The notes beneath the pieces were generated by a model that saw only the letters and a list, made by a program, of their open reading frames with translations, was not told the DNA's origin and did not search any database. Source: Flavobacteriales bacterium UBA4422 (GTDB taxonomy: Bacteria; Bacteroidota; Bacteroidia; Flavobacteriales_G; Salibacteraceae). Taken from it: a stretch of 64,000 nt of DNA. This document shows positions 25,783 through 34,947 of the stretch, piece after piece (within the stretch, counting starts at the first letter, position 1; each line of letters opens with the position of its first letter). The position numbers and the translations under genes were made by a program. The stretch covers positions 186,001 through 250,000 of the forward strand of contig DGQE01000015.1 of the NCBI GenBank assembly GCA_002389645.1, written 5' to 3'.

Positions 25783-26250
25783 GTGCCATCAAAACTAATC
25801 ACAGAAAAATTGGATTGGATTGAACTTGGTTTATTAGGCCTTTTTCTAACGACATTTTTAGCCGCAACGGTTGTTCCATTCAGCTCAGAAGCTGTCTTAG
25901 CAGGCTTGATTTTAGCTGATATGGACCCTGTTTCCTGTCTAATTGTGGCAACGCTAGGCAACACCATTGGCGGATTAACAAGCTTTGGATTGGGCCATTT
26001 GGGGAATTGGCATTGGATCAACCGCTATTTAAAAGTGGAGGAAAGAAGCGTAAATAAATGGAAGCAAACCGTTGATAAATTCGGAGCATACACTGCGCTG
26101 CTTTGCTGGTTGCCCTTTGTGGGAGATCTTATCGCTATTGCACTAGGATTATTTAAGGCATCATTGTGGAGAGTGACAATTTGGATGACCGTAGGTAAAG
26201 CAGCACGATATGCATTCGTAATTTGGGCCTTATTGTATTCAACCCATTAG
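25783..26250 (+). CDS. YqaA-type DedA/VTT-domain membrane protein
   Basis: The 155-residue protein has about four membrane segments and the VTT/DedA features: an N-terminal re-entrant segment (FLTTFLAATVVPFSSEAVLAGLIL), GNTIGGLTSFGLGHLGN, and a later FGAYTALLCWLPFVGDLIAIALGLF. DedA proteins are now linked to lipid scrambling and undecaprenyl-phosphate or lipid recycling. The start is GTG at 25783, because no ATG is available in frame before the conserved region. It is divergent from zwf and overlaps the end of convergent mfd by four bases. Its relation to sugar metabolism, if any, is only positional. Confidence 0.82.
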   Translation: MPSKLITEKLDWIELGLLGLFLTTFLAATVVPFSSEAVLAGLILADMDPVSCLIVATLGNTIGGLTSFGLGHLGNWHWINRYLKVEERSVNKWKQTVDKFGAYTALLCWLPFVGDLIAIALGLFKASLWRVTIWMTVGKAARYAFVIWALLYSTH

Positions 26251-29200
26251 GCCTCCAACTTCATCACTTCCTCTAATATTTCAGTTGCCTTTTCTAGCGT
26301 AGAAATATTCGTGAAAACCAAGCTCAATCGATCGTTGCGCTCCCTTAATTGAACGCGATTTGGATTCGATTGAACAAACATGAGCACCTTTTCAAATTTT
26401 GGAGATTGGAAATATGTCGACTCCTTATCTGAAATGAAGTACCCAACAATCTTCTTGTTCTTGAAAACCACTTTTTCAAAGCCAATATCTTTTCCCGCCC
26501 ATATCAAACGTTTCGATCTTAAAAGTCGCTCAAACGAAGGGGGAATCGGGCCAAATCGATCTTCAACGCCTTTCATAAAAACATTCAAGGCTTCCATATC
26601 ATTTACATCGGCCAAGCTTCTGTAAATGTTCATCCGCTCGGTAATATTATTGATGTAATCATCAGGAATCATGACTTCAAGATCTGTTTCCAATTGACAG
26701 TCACTTACATAAATTCGCTCCTTATCTTCCTCAAATAAGCCTTTGAATTCTGTTTCTTTCAATTCTTCCATGGCTTCTTCAAGAATTTTCTGATAGGTTT
26801 CGTATCCGATATCTGTAATGAAACCACTTTGTTCTCCTCCTAGTAAATTTCCTGCGCCACGAATATCTAGATCGCGCATGGCAATGCTGAAACCACTTCC
26901 CAACTCGCTGAATTGCTCAATTGCAGTAAGTCGTTTTCGCGCCTCACTGGTCAGCGTGCTCATAGGTGGACAAAGCAAATAACAGAATGCTTTTCTATTG
27001 GAACGCCCTACTCTGCCGCGCATTTGATGCAAATCACTCAATCCGAAATTCTGTGCTTGATTAATGATAATCGTGTTTGCGTTGGGAATATCCAATCCAC
27101 TTTCGATGATCGTTGTAGAAACCAACACATCAAATTCACCTTCAATAAATCGAAGCATAACTTCTTCCAACTGATGACCTTCCATTTGTCCATGTGCGAA
27201 ATCAACTTCCGCCTCTGGAACAATCTTCTTGATCATAGCACAAACTTCTGCGATATTCTGAACACGATTATGGATAAAGAAGACCTGTCCGTTTCGAGTA
27301 AGCTCCGCATAAATAGCGTCTTTGATTACAGCCTCGTTAAATGTATGCAGCTCTGTTTGAACTGGATATCGATTAGGTGGAGGTGTGTTAATCACACTTA
27401 AATCTCTAGCACCCATCAAAGAAAATTGCAGTGTTCTTGGAATTGGTGTTGCTGTAAGCGTGAGTGAATCAACATTGACGCGCATTGTTTTCAATTTGTC
27501 CTTTACACCAACGCCAAACTTTTGCTCTTCATCTATGATCATCAACCCAAGGTCTTTGAATTTGACGTCCTTTCCCACGATGCGATGGGTTCCAATAAGG
27601 ATGTCAACTTTCCCTTCCGCCAATCTTTTGAGCGTCTCTTTTTGCTGTTTCGCTGATCTGAATCGATTGATATAATCCACCGTAACAGGAAAATCTTTTA
27701 GACGATCGCTGAAGGTCTTATAATGCTGAGCTGTAAGAATTGTTGTAGGAGCTAAAATCGCAACTTGTTTACCATCAGTAGCCGCCTTAAATGCTGCACG
27801 AACAGCCACTTCTGTTTTTCCAAAACCAACATCACCACAAACCAATCGATCCATTGGATAAGGTTTTTCCAAATCGGCCTTAATAGAATTGGTGGCCTTT
27901 TCTTGATCGGGTGTGTCTTCGTAGATAAATGAAGATTCAAGCTCTGTTTGCAGATAAGTATCAGGACTAAACGCAAATCCGTTCTTCAACTTTCGCTCTG
28001 CATACAGTTTGATCAAATCGTAGGCAATCTCTTTGACTTTCTTCTTGGTCTTGTTCTTTAAGCTTTGCCACGCATTGGATCCCAGCTTATTAATCTTCGG
28101 TGGAGTGCCTTCTTTACCAACAAATTTTGAAATGCGATGTAAAGAATGGATGCTAACATACAGAACATCTCCTCCTGAATAAATCAAGCGAATAGCTTCT
28201 TGCATTTGGCCATTTACATCGATCTTTTGAATACCCGAATATTGTCCAATTCCATGATCTATATGCACAACATAATCGCCCGGCTGAAGGTCACTAAGCT
28301 CCTTCAGCGTAATCTGCCGTTCAGAATCAGCAAAGCCTTCTTTCAGTCTGTAGCGATGATAGCGTTCAAATAATTGATGATCAGTATAGCAAACTAATTT
28401 CGCATCATGATCGATGAAACCTTCGTGAATCGCGGTGTTAATTCCCTCAAAATCGAACGGCCTCTCTTCTCCTTCTCTATTTTGAAGAATATCTTCAAAT
28501 ATCTGATGAAGTCTGGCAATTTGCTTCGGATTGGAAGTGAAGATGTAATTGTAAAACCCGTTTTTAGTGTGATTCGTCAAATCATTGATCAGCAAATCAA
28601 AATTCTTATTGAACGACACTTGTGGGGTTTGGTTATATCTGATTTCTACATCAGGCTTCATCAAGCTTGGACGGTCAAACTCAACTTGAGTGAAAGCACT
28701 CAACTGATCTAAAAACACTTCTTCACTCAGGTATAACTCAGAAGGTTGAATTTTCTTTATCGGACCTTTTAACCGTTCAAACTTCTCTTCTGCTTTTTTA
28801 AATCCATCAGCGACATGCTCTTGAATCAACTCAAAATTCTTCAGCCAAATCACAGAACTCTCTGGCAAGTATTGCAGGAAAGTTTGACGAACTTCCTTCA
28901 TTGCTTGTTTCTGTACATCAGGAATAATGCTAATGTGCTGATGATCCTTCACACTCAGCTGAGAAACTGGATCAAACGTGCGCAAACTATCTGCTTCATC
29001 TCCAAACAACTCAACCCGGTAAGGCCTATCATTTGAAAAGCTCCAGATATCAATAATTCCTCCCCTAATTGCATATTGCCCTGGCTGATAGACAAAATCA
29101 ACACGATCAAATTCCAATTCTTGAAGCATTTCATTGACGAAATCTTGAGACAAATTATCGCCAACATTAACTGTCAGTGTATTCTTGACGAGACTTTGTT

Positions 29201-29636
29201 TTGTTACAACTTTCTCTGATAAAGAATCAGCGTAAGCAACAATCACAAAATGACGTTTTCGCGTATTAATAGCACTGAGCACTTCCGCTCTCATCAGACC
29301 ATTTTCTCCTTCCTTTTTCTTTCCTGAAAACTCTTCTAAATCTTCTTGAACAGCCTCATAAGCCTTTTTATCACTGTGAGGGAAAAAGAAAATTCTATTG
29401 GGTGAAATAAGGTTTTGAAGGTCGTTGTAGAAATAAGCAGCCTCCTCTCGATCGTTGAATATGAGCAGATGATGAACATCTGTCTTTTTGAAGGACGCAG
29501 CAACAATAAAACTTAACGCAGAACCAGCTATTCCTTTTAACCGATGGCGAACAGGCACAGAAAGTTCAGGTCCAAACTCAAATTGATCAATTTGTGGACT
29601 CTTTTCAAAATGTTTTTTTAGGTCGTCTATTCCCAC
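26247..29636 (-). CDS. mfd: Transcription-repair coupling factor Mfd
   Basis: The 1129-residue protein has all Mfd regions in order: the UvrB-like N-terminal domains, the RNA-polymerase-interacting domain (LQPGDYVVHIDHGIGQYSGI, about 445-465), the helicase motor with Walker A GDVGFGKTE (Lys607) and the DEEQ box (IDEEQKFGV), the QMRGRVGRSNRKAFCYLL motif and the C-terminal TRCF domain. It removes stalled RNA polymerase at lesions and recruits UvrA. The start is GTG at 29636; no better in-frame ATG lies upstream. The Kunitz-domain gene lies 83 bases upstream on the same strand. Confidence 0.97.
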   Translation of the reverse strand: MGIDDLKKHFEKSPQIDQFEFGPELSVPVRHRLKGIAGSALSFIVAASFKKTDVHHLLIFNDREEAAYFYNDLQNLISPNRIFFFPHSDKKAYEAVQEDLEEFSGKKKEGENGLMRAEVLSAINTRKRHFVIVAYADSLSEKVVTKQSLVKNTLTVNVGDNLSQDFVNEMLQELEFDRVDFVYQPGQYAIRGGIIDIWSFSNDRPYRVELFGDEADSLRTFDPVSQLSVKDHQHISIIPDVQKQAMKEVRQTFLQYLPESSVIWLKNFELIQEHVADGFKKAEEKFERLKGPIKKIQPSELYLSEEVFLDQLSAFTQVEFDRPSLMKPDVEIRYNQTPQVSFNKNFDLLINDLTNHTKNGFYNYIFTSNPKQIARLHQIFEDILQNREGEERPFDFEGINTAIHEGFIDHDAKLVCYTDHQLFERYHRYRLKEGFADSERQITLKELSDLQPGDYVVHIDHGIGQYSGIQKIDVNGQMQEAIRLIYSGGDVLYVSIHSLHRISKFVGKEGTPPKINKLGSNAWQSLKNKTKKKVKEIAYDLIKLYAERKLKNGFAFSPDTYLQTELESSFIYEDTPDQEKATNSIKADLEKPYPMDRLVCGDVGFGKTEVAVRAAFKAATDGKQVAILAPTTILTAQHYKTFSDRLKDFPVTVDYINRFRSAKQQKETLKRLAEGKVDILIGTHRIVGKDVKFKDLGLMIIDEEQKFGVGVKDKLKTMRVNVDSLTLTATPIPRTLQFSLMGARDLSVINTPPPNRYPVQTELHTFNEAVIKDAIYAELTRNGQVFFIHNRVQNIAEVCAMIKKIVPEAEVDFAHGQMEGHQLEEVMLRFIEGEFDVLVSTTIIESGLDIPNANTIIINQAQNFGLSDLHQMRGRVGRSNRKAFCYLLCPPMSTLTSEARKRLTAIEQFSELGSGFSIAMRDLDIRGAGNLLGGEQSGFITDIGYETYQKILEEAMEELKETEFKGLFEEDKERIYVSDCQLETDLEVMIPDDYINNITERMNIYRSLADVNDMEALNVFMKGVEDRFGPIPPSFERLLRSKRLIWAGKDIGFEKVVFKNKKIVGYFISDKESTYFQSPKFEKVLMFVQSNPNRVQLRERNDRLSLVFTNISTLEKATEILEEVMKLEA

Positions 29637-29719
29637 TGTTCTTACGAACCACGAAAGTCGCTAAAAGTTGATTGCCATTAAGCATAAAGGCAGATTAAGT
29701 GTGCGGACAAAAACAGCCC

Positions 29720-29977
29720 CTATTCCAATCGTTTATCACACTCACATTCATAGCACGCCTCGAGGGTTTCAAATGGCACAGCTCCGCCACAACCACCCCA
29801 AATAAATTCTTCGCATTTTCCTGAGGCTGAATTGTAAAAATAACGAGGCATATAGGCTTCACACTGACCGGCATCCGGCTCCAATTGGCAGCTAGAGGGC
29901 TTGTCGCAATCGTCATCTATTTTTTCGCAAGACATTAGAATAAGACATGCAGAAAGAATCGGTATTAAGTATCTCAT
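29720..29977 (-). CDS. Kunitz/BPTI-domain lipoprotein
   Basis: The 85-residue protein has a lipoprotein signal peptide (LILMSC, Cys17) followed by one Kunitz domain (30-80). The spacing follows BPTI: Cys30, Cys39 (9 apart), Cys55 (16) and Cys63 (8), then Cys75 and Cys78 or Cys80, with one deletion in the last helix. The PDAGQCEAYMPRYFYN and FIWGGCGG stretches match the family consensus. The residue after the second Cys, the P1 position, is Glu40 rather than Lys/Arg, so a trypsin-type target is unlikely. The protein is presumably anchored on the cell surface or in the periplasm and may inhibit a peptidase. It lies between GH3 and mfd and shows no clear functional link to either. Confidence 0.85.
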   Translation of the reverse strand: MRYLIPILSACLILMSCEKIDDDCDKPSSCQLEPDAGQCEAYMPRYFYNSASGKCEEFIWGGCGGAVPFETLEACYECECDKRLE

Positions 29978-30053
29978 ATTCCAAAATTGACTAAACCAGC
30001 CGACAATGCGAAGAATTAAATCAGGGAATTAGTGTTTGTCCTTTTGACTGAGT

Positions 30054-32315
30054 TTACGGTGTAAAATAGACTCTTTGCTCGAGGTTTTCAATCGTAAAAG
30101 TAAACCAGCCTTCTTCAGTCACCCTTTTTAATTGGGCACTCATAAAAGACAAATCTTCAGAACTGACCCTAAAAGAAACCGTTTTTGTTTGTCCAGCTTC
30201 AAGCTCAACTTTATCAAAAGCAATAAGCCTTTTTACGGGAGGTGTAATCGAGGCAACTTCATCGGTTGCATACAATTGAATTACATCTTTTCCTTTTTTA
30301 ACTCCCGAGTTTAATACCTTGACTTCTACATTTAGAGTAGAAGATGTGCGGAGCGAGTCTGAACTCATTTTAAAATCGGAATATTCAAACTGCGTGAAAC
30401 TCAACCCTTCACCAAACGACCATTGCGGATTGTATCCGCTGCTTCCATAATGTTTATCTACTTCTTCCGATTTCTTGTGGTCATAGGTCAATAAATCATT
30501 CACATTCCGTGGATAGGTAAAAGGCAAATGACCGCTTGGGTTTACTTTGCCAAAAAGCACGTCTGCAGTTGCTGCTCCTCCCGCATTTCCAGGTTGATAC
30601 ACCAACAGCACAGCATCACAACGATCCGCGAAAGATGAAACTATTCGAGGACGTCCTTCTACCAAAACTAAAACGACCGGTTTACCCGTGGCGATCATGG
30701 CTTGTGCGAGTTTTTCCTCCGCTTCAGAAATTGTTAAATCATCTATATCTCCTGGCTTCTCAGCTGAGGGCTTTTCACCAATACAAAGCACAATAACATC
30801 ACTATTATTAGCTACTTTAAGTGCCCGCGAGATGTTTACTAACGAGTCTGAATTGCAACCAAGCAAATACTGAGATTGCTTCGATTGAGATTGGATTGCT
30901 TTGAAAATGGTTTGGGCCGATTCCTCCTCAATCATCTCGTCATTTCCTTGCCACGTGCGCGACCAGGGTCCATTCAGGTAAGCGAGGCTATTAGCTGCTG
31001 GTCCAATCACCGCTATTTTTTGTTCCTTAGAAAGCGGTAAGGTTTGACCTTCGTTTTTTAATAAAGTAATGGCCTCTGAAGCCATTTGATAGGCTACTTG
31101 GCGATGTGCGTTACTACCAAATCGACTTTCCGCATTTTCAACAATAGCGGTCGCATCTTCAAATAAACCCAAGTCCTGTTTTAATTGAAGAATCCTTCTT
31201 ACTGACTCATCAATTCGAGCTTCTGAAACCTCTCCTCGTTTTACCAAATCAACTAAGTTTTCACAAAAAACGAAGTCATTGGGAACCATGCTAATGTCTA
31301 TTCCAGCATTAATAGCAATCCTCGCAGCGTCCTTTCTATTTTCAGCAACTCGATGAACCGTTGCAAGTCTTTCAATGTCGCCCCAATCTGATAATACAAC
31401 TCCCTCAAAGCCCAATTCATCACGCAACAGTCCATTTAAAAGGAAGTCATTTGCATGACAGGGAATTCCGTTCAACTCGCCAGAATTGACGATCAAAGAG
31501 CGAACTCCTTGATCAATTGCCTTTTGAAATGGTGGCAAGTAGGTTTCTCTTAACTGTCTCTCGTCCATATATACAGGGGTTCGATCCTTTCCCGAAAATG
31601 GATTACTGTACCCCATGAAATGTTTAACACAAGCTGCAACTGAAGTATCCGCTGAAAGGTCTTCGCCTTGATAACCGCGAACAGCCGCTGCACCCATAAT
31701 TGACGTTAATAAAACGTCCTCGCCATAGGTTTCAAAAAATTGAGACCAAAGTGGCTGTCTTCCTACATCTACTATTGGTGAAAACACCCAAGGAATCATA
31801 CTGCTTCGTGATTCGTAAGCCGTGATTTCCGCGATTCTCTTAACGAGACTTGGGTTCCAAGTAGCGGCTTGAGCCAGCTGATGCGGAAACAAAGTGGATC
31901 CACTCGTATAATTTGCTCCATGAATGGCGTCAATTCCATACAAAACTGGAATTTGCGCATCTGTTTTGGCCGCAACAACCTGAATGGCAGAAATCACACG
32001 CAGCCATTCTTCTCTGCTATGAGCCATTCGACCATTATTCAAAAATGAACCTACCTTATATCTCAGAATAGCCTCTTGCAGTTTGGTAGTGTCAATTTCA
32101 ATAGGGTAAACAATGGCACCATTCTCTTTTTTCAAAACAACTTCCAAATTGATTTGAGTCATCTGACCAACCTTTTCTTCCAATGTCAACTTTGCGATTA
32201 TGTCATCAATATTATTTGCTGACTGAGCATCAGAAAATTTTGCGATCAAAAAGGAAAATAGAAAGAGAGCAATAACTTTATATTGACGAAGGTATTTCGA
32301 TTTTATCACGCTCAT
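30054..32315 (-). CDS. GH3 beta-glucosidase
   Basis: The 753-residue exported enzyme has an N-terminal signal sequence (hydrophobic 15-30, ending SDAQS). The GH3 barrel includes YGIDAIHGANYTSGSTLFPH (about 127-146) and KHFMGYSNPFSGKDR. The nucleophile is Asp310 in GVVLSDWGD. The alpha/beta sandwich and the C-terminal FnIII-like domain (about 660-750) complete the BglX-like layout. It releases glucose from laminari-oligosaccharides in the periplasm. It lies two bases or fewer from the symporter gene upstream, forming an operon regulator-symporter-GH3 beside the susCD operon. Confidence 0.94.
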   Translation of the reverse strand: MSVIKSKYLRQYKVIALFLFSFLIAKFSDAQSANNIDDIIAKLTLEEKVGQMTQINLEVVLKKENGAIVYPIEIDTTKLQEAILRYKVGSFLNNGRMAHSREEWLRVISAIQVVAAKTDAQIPVLYGIDAIHGANYTSGSTLFPHQLAQAATWNPSLVKRIAEITAYESRSSMIPWVFSPIVDVGRQPLWSQFFETYGEDVLLTSIMGAAAVRGYQGEDLSADTSVAACVKHFMGYSNPFSGKDRTPVYMDERQLRETYLPPFQKAIDQGVRSLIVNSGELNGIPCHANDFLLNGLLRDELGFEGVVLSDWGDIERLATVHRVAENRKDAARIAINAGIDISMVPNDFVFCENLVDLVKRGEVSEARIDESVRRILQLKQDLGLFEDATAIVENAESRFGSNAHRQVAYQMASEAITLLKNEGQTLPLSKEQKIAVIGPAANSLAYLNGPWSRTWQGNDEMIEEESAQTIFKAIQSQSKQSQYLLGCNSDSLVNISRALKVANNSDVIVLCIGEKPSAEKPGDIDDLTISEAEEKLAQAMIATGKPVVLVLVEGRPRIVSSFADRCDAVLLVYQPGNAGGAATADVLFGKVNPSGHLPFTYPRNVNDLLTYDHKKSEEVDKHYGSSGYNPQWSFGEGLSFTQFEYSDFKMSSDSLRTSSTLNVEVKVLNSGVKKGKDVIQLYATDEVASITPPVKRLIAFDKVELEAGQTKTVSFRVSSEDLSFMSAQLKRVTEEGWFTFTIENLEQRVYFTP

Positions 32316-32316
32316 T

Positions 32317-33957
32317 CTAGCTAAATACTATCCATATTATACCAACTAAAACTAATAGACCTGCAGTAAGAAAAGCATTGATCCGTTTATATCCTAAAGA
32401 AGAAGGTGAGTATGTAACCAAATCTAGATTTGGATTTTCATCAGACTTGGTCATCAGACTGACGGCTATTAAAATCCCCGAACAAAGGATGAACATAATC
32501 AATGCAAAGTGCAGAAAATTGATGTCAGCGACATAGTACAGAAAACCATTTGAATCAAGAACGGACTTGTTCAACTCTAAAACAAGTCGAGTAACTCCCA
32601 CGATCGCTCCAGTAATTAGTGCTGTCATTGCTCCGGCAGAATTAATCCGTTTCATGAAAAGTCCAAGAAGAAAGACCGCAGCTATTGGGGGCGCTATGTA
32701 AGCTTGAATACTTTGAAGTTTTTGAAAAAGACCTCCTTCGATAATATTGAACATCGGAATCCACGCCAGGCCAAGTATTACAAGAACTCCAGTTGCAACC
32801 TGGCCTATCACCACCAACTTTTTCTCGCTGCAAGCTGGGTCATACTTTTTGTATATGTCTATCGTAAACAGCGATGAACAAGAGTTAAAAACGGAACTCA
32901 ACGAGCTCATTAGTGCAGCCAAAAGTCCAGCAACAACCAATCCTTTTAATCCACTCGGCAACAATTGCATTACTAGCAAAGGCAGAGCGGCATCGTATTG
33001 CTCTTTTCCATCGATCATGGGAAATGAAATAATGGCATCAGGACCAGTTGAAAGAGCAAATGCAATTACACCTGGCAAAACAAAAATGAACAACGGCAGC
33101 ATTTTCAAATACCCAGCAAAAATTGTCCCTTTTCTGGCATTCTCGAGGTCTTTAGCAGCTAATACTCTCTGAACGATAAACTGATCTGTGCACCAATACC
33201 AAACACCTAAGATAGGGGCACCAAATAAGATTCCTGTCCAAGGAAATTCAGGATCACTTAATGGTCTCCAAAGCGATAAATAAGAGGCTTCCGTTTTGGC
33301 CGACAACCCATCTATTCCGCCTACATGATCTAAACCATAAAATGTTAAGGCTAACGAGCCGCCAACCAATATGAACATTTGAATGAGATCTGTATACACC
33401 ACTGCCTTCAAGCCTCCGAGCACGGTATAAGCACCAGTAATAAGTACAATCAAAATGGCTCCTGTCCAAAAATCAATCCCAAGCAAGGCTGTAAAAACTA
33501 TACCGCCAGCGGCAATAGTAACAGAAATTTTAGTCAGCACATAGGCGACAATAGACACCCAGCTTAAATAACCGCGCGCTGCGGGGTTATAGCGCATCTC
33601 CAAAAACTCAGGCATCGTGAATACACCACTCTTCAAATAGAATGGAACAAAAAGCCAACCTAAAATCAACAGGATAAGTGCTGCAAGAATCTCAAACTGA
33701 GCAGCTACAAAATCACCGGAAGCACCTTGACCTGCAAGACCAACCAAATGTTCAGAACCAATATTCGAAGCAAAAAGAGAAGCGCCAATAACAAACCAAC
33801 TCAAATCTCTGCCTCCGAGGAAGTAGTCTTCAGAATTCTCAAAAGAAGAATCGCTTGCTTTTTTATCTTTTCTAACCGTCCGGTAAGCGATATAAAGAAT
33901 CAATAAAAAATAGCCTGCGATAATGAAAATATCCAGCGTATCAAGCTTAAATTCCAT
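32317..33957 (-). CDS. SGLT-type sodium/sugar symporter
   Basis: The 546-residue protein has about 14 membrane helices and the sodium:solute symporter pattern of bacterial SGLT proteins: ASLFASNIGSEHLVGLAGQGASGDF (about 62-85), PEFLEMRYN (about 117), VLGGLKAVVYTDLIQMFILV (about 183-202) and an LMSSLSSVFNSCSSLFTIDIYKK segment (about 355-377). Relatives carry glucose or galactose with Na+. Here it should bring in the glucose freed by the adjoining GH3 enzyme. It lies 55 bases after the regulator gene on the same strand. Confidence 0.93.
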   Translation of the reverse strand: MEFKLDTLDIFIIAGYFLLILYIAYRTVRKDKKASDSSFENSEDYFLGGRDLSWFVIGASLFASNIGSEHLVGLAGQGASGDFVAAQFEILAALILLILGWLFVPFYLKSGVFTMPEFLEMRYNPAARGYLSWVSIVAYVLTKISVTIAAGGIVFTALLGIDFWTGAILIVLITGAYTVLGGLKAVVYTDLIQMFILVGGSLALTFYGLDHVGGIDGLSAKTEASYLSLWRPLSDPEFPWTGILFGAPILGVWYWCTDQFIVQRVLAAKDLENARKGTIFAGYLKMLPLFIFVLPGVIAFALSTGPDAIISFPMIDGKEQYDAALPLLVMQLLPSGLKGLVVAGLLAALMSSLSSVFNSCSSLFTIDIYKKYDPACSEKKLVVIGQVATGVLVILGLAWIPMFNIIEGGLFQKLQSIQAYIAPPIAAVFLLGLFMKRINSAGAMTALITGAIVGVTRLVLELNKSVLDSNGFLYYVADINFLHFALIMFILCSGILIAVSLMTKSDENPNLDLVTYSPSSLGYKRINAFLTAGLLVLVGIIWIVFS

Positions 33958-34012
33958 AAGAGAGTTAGGTTCGTTTAACTAATGCTTTCGGCCAGAGGAG
34001 TTTCAATCCTAG

Positions 34013-34765
34013 CTATAGACCAAAAGAGAATCCTTTGGCCAACAATCTTTTATAGGCCTCTTCATCAAAAGAGAATAATCTTCCTGGACGATGAGGCACA
34101 TCAGACTGCATCTCATTCAAGTCTTTCAGCAGCCCCATACTCAATATCCTCTTTCTAAAATTGGCCTTATCAAATTTCTCATCTAGGATTGCTTCGTATA
34201 ATGCCTGCATTTCTCCCAAGGTGAACTTAGTAGGCAAAAGGTGAAACCCGATTGGTTGATGGCGCACTCTTTCGCGCAATGTTTCTAAAGCATCATCAAC
34301 TATAGTTCTATGATCAAAAGCGAGTTCTGGTAAGTCTTTAACATCAACCCAATAAACATTGTCGGCCCAAGAGTTAGCTAATGGCCTATACTTATCTACG
34401 TTAATTAAAGCATAATATCCAATAGTAGCTACTCTGCCTACAGGATGACGATCAACTTGACCGTAGCACTTTGTCTGAATCATGTCAACCTTGCGAATAC
34501 CCGTCAAATCTTTTAATACGCGCACCGCTGCAGAATCGACATCCTCGTTTGGATAAACTAAATCACCAGGCAGCGCCATCTTACCCAGATGAGGTTCCGC
34601 CCCTCGTTCAATAACCAAAAGTTTGATGCCATTTTCATGGTAACCGAGAATTACGCAATCCACAGACATTGCAAACTGAAAAAATTTCTCGATCGCAATT
34701 TTGTAAAAGGCACTGAACTGATGTCCTAAAACATCTTCGATTACTTCCGTTTTACTGTCTTTCAT
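34013..34765 (-). CDS. Nudix-type (NrtR/AraR-like) regulator of the laminarin locus
   Basis: I chose the ATG at 34765 (250 residues, MKDSKTEVIEDVLGHQ start); the open frame runs 48 codons further up but those residues are not family-like and would reach into the susC promoter. A Nudix domain (about 30-165, VDCVILGYHENGIKLLVIERG) is followed by a winged helix (about 180-240, HLLPTKFTLGEMQALYEAILDEKF). The Nudix box is degenerate (AAVRVLKDLTGI), suggesting a ligand-sensing domain. It is paralogous to the regulator at 20408, divergent from susC, and first in a unit with the symporter and GH3. The type B operator at 34894 is placed to control both directions. It is probably a repressor sensing a glucan-derived sugar. 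Confidence 0.85.
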   Translation of the reverse strand: MKDSKTEVIEDVLGHQFSAFYKIAIEKFFQFAMSVDCVILGYHENGIKLLVIERGAEPHLGKMALPGDLVYPNEDVDSAAVRVLKDLTGIRKVDMIQTKCYGQVDRHPVGRVATIGYYALINVDKYRPLANSWADNVYWVDVKDLPELAFDHRTIVDDALETLRERVRHQPIGFHLLPTKFTLGEMQALYEAILDEKFDKANFRKRILSMGLLKDLNEMQSDVPHRPGRLFSFDEEAYKRLLAKGFSFGL

Positions 34766-34893
34766 ACTGGTGAGGTTGGCCGCTAAAATAAGTCTAAAAG
34801 ACTCCGAGGTTTTAAAAATATAGTAAGGCAACTCCGCGCACCACATGGGAACATTGAGTCGAATGAGGCGCAATTTAAAAAAAATATCAGTAA

Positions 34894-34925
34894 TAGTACT
34901 TTGTACCACAAGTTTTGTATAATTG
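34894..34925 (+). promoter_or_regulatory. Type B operator and -7-like box of susC
   Basis: TAGTA-CTTTG-TACCA (34894-34908) matches the operator before the MFS operon with the same core, CTTT, and one arm mismatch. TATAATTG (34918-34925, one mismatch to TAnnTTTG) begins 17 bases from the operator centre, the same geometry as at 42260 and at zwf. The start codon of susC is 40 bases from the operator. Confidence 0.7.
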
Positions 34926-34947
34926 TCTGACTAAACCTAGAACTAAC

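Noticed and set aside
25776..25785. TACTATTG as a -7 box for the DedA-like gene
   Set aside because: The box includes the GTG start codon itself, too close to be convincing even for a leaderless message.
29695..29916. 73-residue frame overlapping the Kunitz gene
   Set aside because: The other frame has the lipobox and complete Kunitz cysteine pattern; this one has neither.
34766..34909. N-terminal extension of the second Nudix-type regulator to 34909
   Set aside because: The extra 48 residues are unlike the paralogue and cover the operator and promoter region; the ATG at 34765 fits better.
34915..34947. TTG start of susC at 34915
   Set aside because: The ATG at 34948 begins a normal signal peptide, and the upstream codons overlap the -7 box.
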